DNA of 64,000 nucleotides from Hysterium pulicare CBS 123377 (Eukaryota > Ascomycota > Dothideomycetes > Hysteriales > Hysteriaceae). Location of the stretch: NCBI GenBank assembly GCA_000467715.1, contig AJFK01000057.1, forward strand, positions 34,448 through 98,447. The letters are read 5' to 3'. Below are positions 22,705 to 33,666 of this stretch, one piece after another (the first letter of the stretch is position 1; each line of letters starts with the position of its first letter). The position numbers and the translations under genes are program-made. Under the pieces are notes generated by a model. It searched no databases. It was given only the letters and a program-made list of their open reading frames with translations, and was not told the DNA's origin.

Positions 22705-22738
22705 TTGGTAAAGCTCAACCACGCGTCAGCGGTGATTA
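22705..22738 (+). repeat. Dispersed repeat element, copy A
   Basis: The core, beginning TTGGTAAAGCTCAACCACGC and running about 34 bp, recurs at 42071-42104 with about two mismatches. Weaker similarity continues downstream to a shared GAATGATGTAA/GTATGATGTAA block (copy A to about 22781). The copies are 19 kb apart and neither lies in a recognised gene. The reading could be an old transposon remnant or a duplicated 3' gene end. Confidence 0.5.
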
Positions 22739-23002
22739 GATTTGAAACTCCCATTATTGTTGGTTTCATAGAATGATGTAAAGGTGATTCTTCGATTTCT
22801 CGTTCGGTTCTCATTGGTTTTGGGTCTTTGGTTTAAAGGCCAGAGGTTCGAAAATGAACGTTGACGTGTGAAGTGCCGAAATACCGAAATGTATATTAAG
22901 GGAAGAGTCTGTTAGCTATTGACTCGTAACGCCTACCAAATGCACTCTCAGTGCCATTTATATATGCAGACTGACTTTATGTTCAGAGTCACCATCAAAA
23001 TT

Positions 23003-24628
23003 CTAAACCCTAATCCAGACCCAGCCCGTCTTACTAATTCTTCCAGCAACCAGCACCAGTCCACCCACCATGATCATGGACGCCCCCCACATCTGCGCAA
23101 CGAAGTAATTGCCTCCATCCCGCTGGATCAGCGCCCCAGCCAGCGGCGGTCCGGTCAACGTCGCAATTCCGACTAGACTAAATCCCATCCCATTCCTTAC
23201 TCCCACTTTACTCAAATCGCTTGTCAGACTCGCAAGCGTCGAGGGGAACAGACCTTGGAATGATGCAGCGAGAAGCCCGTAGGCGATTGAGAAGGCGTAG
23301 AGTCCGCCGAGGTTATGGACCAACGACCAACAGTAGAGAATTATGCCACTGATGAAGGCGAAGGGGATGATCGTGTTGAAGGGGCCGAACTTCAGGTCGG
23401 CGAGGTATGAAGGGATGAGGCGGCCTATCACGCCGAGACCGTTCATGATCATGATGACATTTACGGAGGTAGAATAGGATACGTGAATTATTTCTATTCC
23501 AAATGCACCAACCTAGTGATGCGTCAGAAGTTGCCCATATAGAGTTTGCGGCAGTTAAGATGATAAGAATGGCAAGAAATTGAGAATTGGAGATGGACGA
23601 TCTCGCGAGAAACAATACAACTACAATAGGCCTCGGTAAGCACCCCCACAAAGGAGCTACAGACTTCGGTGTGTATGAGAAGGTGTTTTCATGTACTAAT
23701 ATAATTGGAAAGCTCTGGGGCATACATAGTAAAAAGCGAAGAATTGTCCCCATATAACTAGGAATACTCCAAGACAATACAAAGCGTACGGTGTCTCCTG
23801 GAACGCCCGGAGTTCAAGAAGTGGCCCACTCCGTCGAGGTGGGAGCCTTGGCTTGAGTAGTGTTATATACACGGCGCCCACAGCTAGCATGATAAAGCCC
23901 ATCATGCGCACTGTCCAACCAAAACCAAGTTTCGGGAGCAGTTGGCGCATGATGGTTGGATACACAAGGCCTCCAGTTGCCGAACCCGAGGCAACGATTG
24001 CTACAGCGAGACTACGCCTTTTAGCGAAGTAGGTTGTAACGAGAGACATTGCAGGACAGAACTGTAGACCGCAGCCCAGGCCAGTCAGAAGTCCTTGGGC
24101 GAGGAAGAATTGCCAGTATTGCGTACATAGGGAAGTCATGAACATGCCTAAAGCTGCGATTAGAACGCCGGGGATCATGACCCAATGGAAATAACCTCCG
24201 TCCAGGGCACGGCCCGAAAACATTCCAATGAAGAAATGTCCCAACATTTGTACAGATCCTATCCATGAAACGGAAGAGGGTTGGAGACCTAGTTCGGAGG
24301 TGTAGTAGGACTGAAAGACGCCGAACGACGTTATTATTCCCCATGTGTTGAAGACAACGAAATGGCCCATGAAGGCCTGTGTCCAGGCTTTGAGTCCGCC
24401 ATCGGGAGGGGGCCCTGGGTGTCGTACAGAAGTGTTAGATCTCTCTGTTAGAACCTTGGAGAGCATCGAGTGTCCATGACGCCTGCTCGGCGCTCGAGTA
24501 ATTTGATCTTCGGGAAACTGCGAGTCCTCACTATTCCTAGCATGTCGACCACTGAGAACAGAGTGAGCTTTTTCTACGTCTTTTTCAACATCTTTGGCAG
24601 CATTTTCAACAGCAGTGAGTGGAGGCAT
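23003..24628 (-). CDS. MFS monocarboxylate-porter-like transporter (MCH family)
   Basis: Two exons: 24628-23726 and 23512-23003, with a 213-bp intron; 470 residues. ATG 24628 is the first methionine; upstream in-frame sequence has only a near-cognate start. A disordered cytoplasmic N-terminus of about 90 residues precedes the PDGGLKAWTQAFMGHFVVFNTWG segment that opens TM1 in fungal monocarboxylate-like porters. About 12 hydrophobic helices follow. The splice rejoins FFAFYY to VGAFGIEIIHVSYSTSVNV, a natural continuation of TM7, which supports the long intron despite its size. Members are plasma- or vacuolar-membrane porters of small acids, riboflavin, or unknown metabolites. Yeast Mch homologues do not all move monocarboxylates, so the substrate is left open. 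Neighbours give no hint. Confidence 0.88.
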
Positions 24629-25092
24629 GACGGTAGAATCGAACTGGCCATTGTAAAGCAAGAAGAAGAGACGTTAAAATAAAAGTGGCGGGGGCTCTGG
24701 GGAAAGGAAGTCTATCTCCGATAGCGGGAAGAGAGTTCCTAGAGTTAGTCATGCAGGTGAGCTATCTTTGAGGCATGATTAGGTACGAATTTAGTAAGTT
24801 AGTGGCTGTTCATGCACAAGCAGATCGTTGTGTTGCTACTGGAGTAAGAAGGATTTTGTGGAGGTTTTAGAGAGATGGAGATGCTCATTCGTCCACGCGG
24901 CAACGATAATGCCGAACCCAAGCATCAGCGATAGCAGTGTAATAAGTGAATGCCGTAGATATTGACATTTGAGGAATTTTGTTTGAACGGCCGCAACAAA
25001 AACTTTCTTGGATCCTTCTCTTCGTCGATAAGTGTATGTAGATGAGTAGGTACGAGCGTTGGTTGCGAGCAGCGACGTCATCCACCTCGTGC
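24629..25092. other. Intergenic, promoter of the MCH-like gene
   Basis: About 460 bp between the MCH-like start and the F-box stop. The small minus-strand frames at 24836-25157 overlap the end of the F-box gene and have no family signature. I see no gene here. Confidence 0.5.
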
Positions 25093-26780
25093 TTAAGTGT
25101 GCAATTCCTGGGGCAATTCTCTAAGACGCACCGACTCGCTTTTCCACCCATCCACAATACTTTTCGTTCGTGTTATCCAACGTAAAATTTCAAGGCTGTC
25201 CAGTTGAGCTGTCTCTCTTTGCTGCCGCCCATTCCTGTTCACCTCAATCCAGTCGCGCTTCTTTTCCAGATCAGATGCTGCCAATCCATCCGCTAAATCG
25301 TCCACTCCCACCTCCCTCATAAATCCAATCTCTTCAGAATCATAAACGCAAAGCGGCTCAGGTACGATCTCACCAAACAGGAAAGGCGGAAAAAGCTGGC
25401 TGTGCAACGCGACATAAAGCTTAAGCTTAATGCCATTCTTGTACAGCTGATAAGCCCAAGAGTGCAAAATCCGCGCTCTGCCCTGACTCCACAAATGCTC
25501 TTCGACCTTCAAGCCCTGATCAACGTGTAACTCCACCTCTACTATTTCCAAACCCCTTACAAGGCTTAGATTCACAGGCCTCCAATGCGATCTCCTACTC
25601 CCTAGACCATATAATAAATTCACGGACTTGACGTTAGGTGGTCCTTGGCCCGCAAGAAAGCTGGTAAGCATGAAAGATGTTTCCGCCATCTCGAGTCTTT
25701 CAAGTGCGGAAAACTCCTTCCACCCTTCTATAGATTCATAGCGAGATGAGCCATAAGCCCGCCCGTGGCGACCTGCCCTCGCATCGATATGCTTCAGCTC
25801 TTTTAAGGAATGCTTCTGTGGCCGTAGCGCGTCTAAGAGCTCGAGAGGGTTAAGAACGCCAGACACATTTTTCTCTTTACCGTGGTTCGCGTTTTCCCCA
25901 ATTGTAAGGTGCTTCAGTGCTTTCGGCGTGTGCAAAATGGCGCCCAGGCTAGACGAAGTGATGTTGCATTCGTCGAGAATCAGTGTCTTGAGAGGTGTGG
26001 TAGAAGCAAATGGTTCGAATATAGAGGAGTCCTCACAAAAAATGTCGCAGACAGAGATGTGCAGGTAATGGAGAGTGGGATGGAGGAAGACTACGTGCAT
26101 GCCTGACAATCGCCAGTAGTCAGAGGTTGGCCCATGCGAATGTATGGTTACTGGAGGGAACAGTCAGTCTTTGTTACCATAGGAATAGCTCTTCCTGGTC
26201 CTTATGAAGCACTGTTGTCAATTAGGTGGGCCTCCTGCTTGAAATAGGCACAATTTGAGAGAGTTATCACGTGATTATTATTCGTGAGAAACAAATTGAA
26301 GAACTTACGCTTCTGAAGCATCTGTAATGGCTTGTTAATCACGTTTGATTTCAAGCTCGCTTCCTCTAGCACCTCTCTAAAATCCTCAAAATCCCTATTA
26401 ACCCACACCGTTCCCTCCATCCTCCATCTTCCATAATTACACCACGGGCTCTCCATCTGCCACTCTTTCAACGCCTTCAGCTTCCTGACAGCAGGATTAA
26501 AGTCGTTCATGCCCTCGTCAAGAAGATACTCTATGCGCATATTCAACGAATAGACGGATGTGGCCCGTGCAGGGCGCGATTCTAGAGTATCGAAGAGCCT
26601 CGCCGCCGCGACACCAGAGCGCAGGAGGAGGTTTTTATAGAGAAGAGGTTCGACAAGACATTGGAATCGATGGCATGTTAATGCAAGGTTACGGAGCGCA
26701 GCTTGGTCGCTGGATAGGGTGTCGAGGATTGCGAGAATGAGCTCGTCGGCTAGGTTGAGGAGGTGGTGCGGGCTCGCCAT
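25093..26780 (-). CDS. F-box protein with degenerate LRR-type C-terminus
   Basis: Two exons: 26780-26309 and 26150-25093, separated by a 158-bp intron (GTAAGT donor, CCAG acceptor); 509 residues. Residues 5-45 (LLNLADELILAILDTLSSDQAALRNLALTC) form a clear F-box, the Skp1-binding motif. The body carries leucine-rich repeat-like strands (LHYLHISVCDIF, LKTLILDECNITSSSLGAIL, LEHLEM-type blocks), as in fungal F-box substrate receptors. It is predicted to recruit a protein to an SCF ubiquitin ligase; the target is unknown. The intron is longer than most here, and a small extra exon inside it cannot be excluded. ATG 26780 was chosen because the upstream frame begins only with a TTG. Confidence 0.75.
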
Positions 26781-27790
26781 TCTGCGTAAGGATTGAGAAG
26801 CAAACCAAACTTCATCAAATAACAATGGTAAGTCAAGAGCAGACCGGGGGAGATGACCTACGAAACGGGGCGGACCATCTTCTTGTAGAAGAGGTCGTTG
26901 AGATGTTATGGGTGGCAGGCACCAGCAGGTGCCTCCATTTCACTAGTCTCGCCTCGGTTTAGTGGTGACCATTGACCAGTCTATCTACCTAGGTAGGTAG
27001 ATGAAGCCTCAACGTCAGCGAAACAAACACCTACGCACAACACTTAGAGTAACTGTCAAGTCATTTCATTTTGATGAGACGACTCGTTACGCCTAAACAA
27101 TGACTATTTTCCTCATTTGAACGTTGATAATACGGGATTTGATATCTATCACTGTTGGTCATGTTTGTGCCAAAGCAAAGGCATTTGAACGCCGCTGCGT
27201 TCGTCGTTCAACGGAGTGATGTAGGTTGCCTAAAGTTAGGTTCAACTTGGCTTCGAATTGCTCTGCCAAGGCACACGTGAGATGCGTTTTAAAACCTCAA
27301 AGCACTGTTTCATTTTTGTATATATATGTTATGATATAACAAGAGTGAACGTGATTCAATACTATAGGTTTGGAAGACTTGGGATACTCGCCCTCTACGA
27401 TCTATGCTCCTGCACGTGACCTTACAGCTTTAGTTACGTTTCGAAGACGTAAGAAATATCTAGTGCGTAAGACGTAGCAAACATCAGACTAAGTGGCCTA
27501 CTAGCTGTATAGACTACGTGAGACCATGGGGTGAAGACATACCTTTCGTATTACCGGCCACATGAAGCAGTGAATCTATTTAGCATACGCGTCCAGTAAG
27601 TCATTGCTACTTACGCGCTCTTCACGGACTATGACCACTTCCCCTAGCTTCATTAATCATATAATTATGCCCTCATCGGCATTCAGTAATCCTTCTTCAA
27701 CAAACAACATCTACACCAAGTAGTCGCCAAAGCAAGGGAGACACTTATCGAGATCTTATAGAAGTCCACTCTCAATATTCGAACTTCGTG
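26781..27790. other. Gene-free kilobase with a palindrome
   Basis: No open frame worth calling in 1.0 kb. A perfect 12-bp palindrome, CTACCTAGGTAG, sits at 26985-26996 within a run of TAGG/CCTA units. A and T runs such as TATATATATG occur near 27320. The sequence separates the F-box gene from an accessory-looking block with small duplicated genes. Confidence 0.5.
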
Positions 27791-27955
27791 ATGGCTATTG
27801 AGGCTTTCTACTACATCTTAACTATGGCTCATGGTGGGATATGGGTGTGTCATGAGTGTGGGCATTCGAACGACGATGAGGATCCAAAGCCGGGCATGTG
27901 CACGGAATGTGGGCACTGTATGTGTGGGTATTGCCTCTACCCTTCAAATGAGTAG
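27791..27955 (+). CDS. Tiny cysteine-rich protein, zinc-ribbon-like (paralogue 1)
   Basis: A 54-codon frame from ATG 27791 (an internal ATG at 27824 gives 43 residues and may be the real start). It carries W-V-C-H-E-C, then NDDEDP, then C-T-E-C-G-H-C-M-C-G-Y-C: eight cysteines plus histidines in CXXC-type pairs. This looks like a small metal-binding or disulfide-rich fold. There is no clear signal peptide; the first 13 residues are only weakly hydrophobic. A second, related frame lies 534 bp downstream at 28489-28656 and shares the W-X-C-X-E-C, ND-X-EDP and C-X2-CG spacing, which argues strongly that both were real coding sequence. Function unknown. A 3' intron cannot be excluded because the stop lies soon after the last cysteine. 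Confidence 0.5.
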   Translation: MAIEAFYYILTMAHGGIWVCHECGHSNDDEDPKPGMCTECGHCMCGYCLYPSNE

Positions 27956-28488
27956 TAGCTATCAAGTCACTTTGAGTATTGCTGGCGACGCTGCATGTAT
28001 GAGTTTTTCGTACCGACAGGCGCGGTGAGGGCGACATGGGATGTTTTTGATGAGAACCAACATTGGTTATACAGAGTTTGGTATTGGAATTAAAACCTGT
28101 CCTAACATACTGTCTTTTCTTTCAGTGATAATGCTGATTCTGGTTCGGTAATAGTCCAGTGTCTTGATGAAATACTTGTTGTCATACCCCTTTTGGTGTC
28201 CCGGGAGTGAATGGACTTCACACCACCTAATACCGGAAGTACCCTTCAGGCTCCCGCACCGAGACTTTGCCGGAGATAATGCCTATAATCCGATTATAAC
28301 ACATCGGCAGCAAACGCTACACGAAAAAAGCCTCAATCACGCTTACTGTCAGCTCCAACGGCATATCAGAAAGTTACGAAAGACTGAGAACGATAGAACA
28401 CATGCTAACACCACTAGGCACCATCTTCTAGTAAGCGAGTACCTCAAAAGGGCACCTTTTTCTTGCCTAGTTCGAAAGAGTGGTCAAG
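27956..28488. other. Spacer between small cysteine-rich paralogues
   Basis: About 530 bp. A plus-strand frame at 28164-28502 is open but has no cysteine pattern like its neighbours and overlaps the next start. I do not call it. Confidence 0.4.
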
Positions 28489-28656
28489 ATGATCATCACT
28501 AAACTCACAAACCTTGTACTGAGCCTAGCGTGCCGTTGGATGTGCAGTGAATGCTACCACATCAATGACATCGAAGACCCCAGCCAAGAACAGTGCATGG
28601 ATTGTGGACAGGGTGTTTGCTTGAACTATTGGGCTGATCTTCTCGATGAGATCTGA
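28489..28656 (+). CDS. Tiny cysteine-rich protein, zinc-ribbon-like (paralogue 2, possibly decayed)
   Basis: A 55-codon frame from ATG 28489. After a short hydrophobic start it reads W-M-C-S-E-C-Y-H, then INDIEDP, then C-M-D-C-G-Q-G-V-C and ends in an acidic tail. The order and spacing match paralogue 1 at 27791, but the last CXXC partner is replaced (LNYW instead of a second cysteine), so the metal site would be incomplete. It may be a diverged functional copy or a decaying one. No function can be assigned. Confidence 0.45.
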   Translation: MIITKLTNLVLSLACRWMCSECYHINDIEDPSQEQCMDCGQGVCLNYWADLLDEI

Positions 28657-29016
28657 AGAATTGAATCATGGTTAAGGGTGAACGGGATGAAGAGGTTATT
28701 GTTCACTTCAATTTGGTGCTGGGAGTGACTTCTTCGCTATTCTGTGGGGCATAGGAGGCGCTATAATGAAAACCACTTTCAGTGAAGATACACGAACTCA
28801 ATACCTACAGTTACCTTTACCAGTGCACTCAGTTTAGGCCCGGCGTAAATCCGTGAATCATTTTCATGGTATTTAGATGATCAACCAGTTCATTAGCTTT
28901 AACAGGTGTGAATTACGTACTTACTAGCCTGGGCAGCTACTTCCAAATATGTCCCGCCTTTATATATTCTGGTGCAAAGATGACCGTCCGCAGCCACCTT
29001 GACGAAAAACAACACC
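28657..29016. other. Promoter region of orphan paralogue 1
   Basis: About 360 bp with no gene. A TATATATT sequence at about 28962-28969 lies some 50 bp upstream of the ATG at 29017 and is a plausible TATA box. Confidence 0.45.
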
Positions 29017-29721
29017 ATGGCTATTTCCACCAATACGACGACTACAACTTCCACTGCCCCGACAACCGAGTGCCCCATTTTCACGGCCCGATCTGCATCC
29101 CGTCCGCCAAGAACCGGCATCGAATGGCTACAGGAAACTCTAGATGCCAAGAACTATAAGCTACTCCAGGACCTTCAAGGTCACTTCTTATACGAAGAAT
29201 TCCCTCATCCATCTGTTCAAGGTCTTGGCTTCTATATATTAATCCACCCCTACGACATTGTCCGCGTACGCTCTGAGCCAACTAAAACGCTTGGACTCAT
29301 CAAGTACCAACTGGAGTCAGAGCTGTATACATATGACCCTGTATATGGAGACCGCAAGTATATTCCGCACCAAGAGGTAACGTTGCCTGAAATGCGTCGT
29401 CTGGCTCTGAAACGGGTAATTGAGGAATTGTTTCAACGAGGCGTAAAGCTAAGAATGATCTCCCCTCGTGTGAAGGCGAACGAGAAGGGGAGGGATAGCG
29501 ACGTGGTAAAAAAGACGTATGGAGAAGGCACGGAGAGTAGGAGGTACGAGAGTCTTCGTATCAATGGGAGTCTCGAGCTTTGTGAGGGCGAAATACTCAT
29601 GTATGATAGCCACGGTATGGCCCTCGAAATTGACGGTTATGTGGTTGACGAGCCAGGGGTCCTTTATAATGTTTTAGGAGCTTCGGGAGATGTTTTGCTA
29701 CACCCTTGGCAACGTCAGTAG
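29017..29721 (+). CDS. Orphan protein, tandem family member 1
   Basis: A single-exon frame of 234 residues from ATG 29017, which has a good context (CACCATGG). The N-terminus is Thr-rich. The ordered core reads LLQDLQGHFLYEEFP, then GLGFYILIHPYDIVRVRS, and PEMRRLALKRVIEELFQRGVKL. The same blocks recur in the next gene (29935-30489) and in the broken copy at 30688-31135, all on the same strand. There is no signal peptide, membrane helix or recognisable catalytic motif. I do not recognise the family. The tandem array suggests a lineage-specific expansion. Confidence 0.6.
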   Translation: MAISTNTTTTTSTAPTTECPIFTARSASRPPRTGIEWLQETLDAKNYKLLQDLQGHFLYEEFPHPSVQGLGFYILIHPYDIVRVRSEPTKTLGLIKYQLESELYTYDPVYGDRKYIPHQEVTLPEMRRLALKRVIEELFQRGVKLRMISPRVKANEKGRDSDVVKKTYGEGTESRRYESLRINGSLELCEGEILMYDSHGMALEIDGYVVDEPGVLYNVLGASGDVLLHPWQRQ

Positions 29722-29934
29722 GGTATGAGCCCTAAGAGTGAATACGACACAGTTCAAGCACAGTTCTCGGTTTCCAACGTGTGGGCCACATTCAGTGAAT
29801 GACGTTATGTGATGGTGCACCAAAAGAGGGCTTTTAGAAGCTCTGTCGCAGGTGTAAGTACTACAACCTTAATACACTATCAGCTTTCAGTACCAAACTA
29901 CCAGAGCATTCCTTACTTTTCTCAAGCAATCAAC

Positions 29935-30489
29935 ATGCCCCTCGAAATCAAGCAACCCCCTCGCACAGACCTCTCCACAATCCGCCAACGTTTTCGTGAC
30001 GATTCTCAATACGAAAGGCTTCTCCAAACTCAAAAACATTTTCTTTACGAAGAGATCCCAGACCGCCGTGCAGCCTGGGGTTTCTTCGTAGTCATCCATC
30101 CACTCAGCATCGCCCGAGTAAGCGGCTACAGTACGAGAGACCTGAAGAAAATCCACGAGCATATTAGATTCAACGGGATGGGCTATGTAGCGGACTACAT
30201 CACGGAAGAAACACTTCCGAGAGAGATCGTGCTTCCGCAGATGATGCAGATCACAGCGCAGAGATGTGTTCTTGAACTAATGCACAGAGGAATATGTCTA
30301 TGTCCACCTGAACGGAAGTTCGAGAGTGATGATGAGGCGGAGGATTTGGTCAGGAATACGAGGCAACTAGGCTGGTCTTTGAACAAGAGTCTCGATCTTT
30401 GTGATACTGCTGGAAGGAAATTGTTTGATGAGACCGGCAACCCGTATGATGAGGAGTTATGTAGGCGACTATGCGGAATGGTTACGTGA
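29935..30489 (+). CDS. Orphan protein, tandem family member 2
   Basis: 184 residues from ATG 29935. The core LLQTQKHFLYEEIPDRRAAW, GFFVVIHPLSIARVSG and LPQMMQITAQRCVLELMHRG aligns with member 1. The charged tail ends in RRLCGMVT. An in-frame upstream ATG at 29812 exists but would add a leader unlike member 1, so 29935 is preferred. The spacer to member 1 is 213 bp, suggesting separate promoters. Function unknown. Confidence 0.6.
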   Translation: MPLEIKQPPRTDLSTIRQRFRDDSQYERLLQTQKHFLYEEIPDRRAAWGFFVVIHPLSIARVSGYSTRDLKKIHEHIRFNGMGYVADYITEETLPREIVLPQMMQITAQRCVLELMHRGICLCPPERKFESDDEAEDLVRNTRQLGWSLNKSLDLCDTAGRKLFDETGNPYDEELCRRLCGMVT

Positions 30490-30687
30490 GGTGGAGTGTG
30501 ATGAAGAACTTGAGTGGACCTCAATCACGCGCTCTGTATTAGGTAAATGATGGTTAATACCCATAGTTAGCGATATAAGATTTCCCTGCGAAACCTTTAT
30601 TCAAGACTCCTGACAACATCTTTCAATATCAGTAATAGTCAATATCCCAACATCACACCTTCATTCATTTTCCAAATACAAACCAGA

Positions 30688-31135
30688 ATGCCTATAACAA
30701 ATGACAATACGGTCTCCATAATGGTTGATCCGGGAAACAAGTGTCTCATACGCACAGATCCGGAACAGTTCGTCACCACTTTCTCCCAGAACAGTACGAA
30801 AGCTGTTGGGCCACCAACAGCACTTCCTGTACGAAGAGATCCATTACAGCCAGATTACCTGGAGGTTCATCGTAATAATTCACCCCTTAAAGCTCAAACA
30901 AGCTCAGAGAATGTGCAACAGCATGCTCAGAGCCATCCTAGAGTTTCTAGAGCCAAGCCAGGACTTTTACAACCCGGACACCATCGGCCAAACAACTTCG
31001 CCGCAAGCGGTTGTGTTTCCGCAAATGAGGCAGCTCACGTAACAAAGAGTTCGCTTCTTTGTTAGAGCATCGGAGAGGTTTGCACAGGTCTGCAAAGCAT
31101 TATCAATGATGCGATATTAATACGCTATTCACTCA
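30688..31135 (+). pseudogene. Orphan family member 3, broken
   Basis: The start ATG at 30688 lies in one frame, but the blocks matching members 1 and 2 (HQQHFLYEEI, WRFIVIIHP, AVVFPQMRQLT) lie in another frame from about 30725, so there is a frameshift near the 5' end. An in-frame TAA at about 31037-31039 interrupts the region equivalent to ITAQRCVLEL of member 2; homology resumes just after it (QRV). The C-terminal half is only faintly detectable to about 31270. It cannot encode the full family protein. Confidence 0.6.
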
Positions 31136-31648
31136 CGCTTATTCGGTGGCTCTACCAATACACGGATACTATCAACTGTCTTTTCGCGCAACACTGCTGT
31201 GAATTGGACCTACATGATTATAACCATATGCTGTTGAGGCCGAGCGCGTCTGTATCAAATGACTATGGTGATGCTGGTATCTAGGCCAGGTATATGAAGA
31301 GGTTCTCAGGAAGCATGGCTTCGATACGAAACACTATCTGCACCATTAAATAAGAAAAACTTGCCCTGTTCAAGATGTTTCTGAAGCAGCATGAGAAGTA
31401 TGACTTGTCGCCTTTCACCAGCTGAACCCGTGACAATACTCGCTATTGTCGTAAAGGCAGCCTTGAAGAGTTAGAGTTCGCCCCAGCCACAGGAGCTAGC
31501 AGCCACAACCTTGGCACCCGTCATGGTGATGTTTTACATGTGAAGGCTGACAGCTCAAGCTCCAAAACAGGCAATGGCCAAACATTCCATCTCCTGGTAG
31601 ACAAACCAACTCTCTCACATCCTCCGGAATGCCTTGCAGACAGTGACA
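31136..31648. other. Decayed spacer and PhoD promoter
   Basis: About 510 bp. The left end may contain further eroded C-terminal sequence of the broken orphan copy (a short LDLHDYN-like stretch near 31210). The right end should hold the promoter of the PhoD-like gene. No intact gene. Confidence 0.4.
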
Positions 31649-33666
31649 ATGGCCTCCATCTCGGATATCATCACAGCTGGCAGCTCTCTGGCGCTCAGGC
31701 TAAGCATCTACATCTTCTTAAGATGGGTACGTAAACAACGGCTCCAAGCTCCATTCATTGTGTCATATAGGCTGACCTTGTGCGCAGATTCCAACATCTG
31801 TCAGTATTTTCTCCCACGAACTCCTCCTTCGCCTCAATTAATATTCAATTTACTCCAGATCGTACCTCCGCTCGGCATTGCGCTTTTTGTCGTCTACGTC
31901 ACGTCGTTCTTCATCAGCTTCCAAGACACCGCTCACTACAAAGTCTTGACCGATGAAATAGACATTATTGTGAAGGAGACTGTGGCTCAAGATGACTCTT
32001 CCTCCGAGGATGTTGATCTGCTAGAGGGCTCAGAGGATGGACCGCTGGAAGAACTGGACGTGGAGGAGACAATACAATACGAAGAGAGGGAGCCCAAGAT
32101 ACTCCAGACATTACTTACAGGCCTACCAAGCCCAGCATCGGCGTTTTGGAGTTGGGTAACATTCGGTATTAATTTGGCGCTGGTGGCTATGGCATTGGAC
32201 TTGATATTTCGGGCTCCGCTTTTGCATGCATGCCACGATGCTTCGTTCGGACGCCTAGGCTATGTCTCAGACAAAGCTGCAAACATACTCATCCGCGAAA
32301 CAGCTCCCGAAGACGTCAAGGTCCTGTACCGACCGGTCTCGTCTCCAAAATGGACAACGCGAGCTCTACCTACAAGCCAACCGCGCTCTTGGTTAACTAA
32401 TTCAACAGATTTCACCACTACCCTTACACTGACCCATTTACTCCCAGATACCTCGTACGAATACCTCATCCAGACCTCTACCCAAAACCAAACCGGCGTC
32501 TTCTCCACCGCTCCTCGTGTTGGCGAAATCTCAAGCCTCAAAGACAACAAATACACCTTCGTACACTCCAGCTGCATCAAACCGCGTGTACCTTACAACC
32601 CCCTCCAACATCCCCTTCACTTCACCGGCTTTTCATACCTCGCAGCATGGCTCCCAGAACTCCGTCCTTATTTCATGCTTTTTCTTGGCGATTTCATCTA
32701 TATCGATGTCCCCGAACGAATTGGCAAGTCACCAGAGCACTACCGCCGAGAATACCGCCAAGTATATTCTTCACCAGACTGGGCCTCTGTATCCGCTAAT
32801 TTACCATGGATCCATGTAATCGATGACCACGAGATCCAAAATGACTGGTCCGGGAACACGACTGGGGTTTATTCATCCGCCTACGACGCTTTTTCACACT
32901 ACCACGCTTCTGCGAATCCTCCACCTGTAAGGAAGGGACATACTTATTTTGCTTTTACGCAAGGACCTGCCTCATTCTTTTTGATGGACACGCGACGATA
33001 TCGTAGTCCCGCGTCAACAAATTATACGGATCCGGAAAAGACGATGCTGGGCAAGGAACAACTTTCTGATCTTCTCGTCTGGCTCCGCACGCCTCCGCCG
33101 AGAGGTGTACATTGGAAGATTGTGGTGACGGGGACGCCGTTTACGAAGAATTGGCAGTTTGGATCTGAGGATACATGGGCTGGGCATCTACATGAACGGC
33201 GCAAGATCCTTGAGGCTATGTGGGACGTGGGATCTGATGGTGGGGTTGGCGTCGTGGTCTTAAGTGGCGATCGACATGAATTCGCAGCGACCGCGTTTCC
33301 GCCTCCAAGAAATGGGACGTGGCCGATCAGCGCTACAGTGCATGAATTCAGCACGTCGCCATTGTCAATGTTCTATCTTCCTTTCCGTACATATGGCGAG
33401 ATTGATGAGGAGGATGTCTGTTTAATGTGAGTGTTGCTTCTCTCTTACGTTCAATCAAGTATTGCTCTTATTCATCTGCCTACAGGTATCTTCCGGATGG
33501 CAACTCGAAGTTCGGAGCGGTTGAGATTACGAGCCCGAAGCATAGTGAACAAAGTCATCTAAACTACCGCCTCTTCATTGATGGAAAGGAGGCTTGGACG
33601 CATCAGATTAGCACCCCGCCAGTCAAGGCGGGAAGTAAGAGAGCGAAGGATGCGCTTTGGGGTTGA
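31649..33666 (+). CDS. PhoD-like alkaline phosphatase/phosphodiesterase, membrane-anchored
   Basis: Preferred model: exons 31649-31726, 31788-31799 (12-nt micro-exon), 31859-33426 and 33486-33666; 612 residues. The first two introns (61 and 59 bp) together are a multiple of three, so the unspliced frame is also open, but splicing gives RWIPTSIVPPLGIALFVVYVTSFF, a continuous hydrophobic start. Two or three N-terminal membrane segments precede a PhoD-type metallophosphatase domain: GDFIYID, IDDHEIQNDWSG and LSGDRHEF carry the expected Asp/His metal ligands, and FVHSSCIKP opens the domain. A junction at 33426/33486 restores CLMYLPDG. It should hydrolyse phosphate esters at a membrane (secretory pathway or vacuole). 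It converges on Trm61, with 198 bp between the stops. Confidence 0.85.

Larger units (their letters stand above)
22029..23002. other. Promoter/spacer with repeat elements
   Basis: About 970 bp upstream of the HET gene and downstream of the MCH-like porter, both on the minus strand. It contains an inverted repeat (22292-22337) and a short element shared with 42071-42104. No supported gene; open frames are short. Confidence 0.5.

Noticed and set aside
28164-28502. 112-codon plus-strand ORF between the two tiny cysteine-rich genes
   Set aside because: No resemblance to either neighbour, no known motif, and it overlaps the next start codon.
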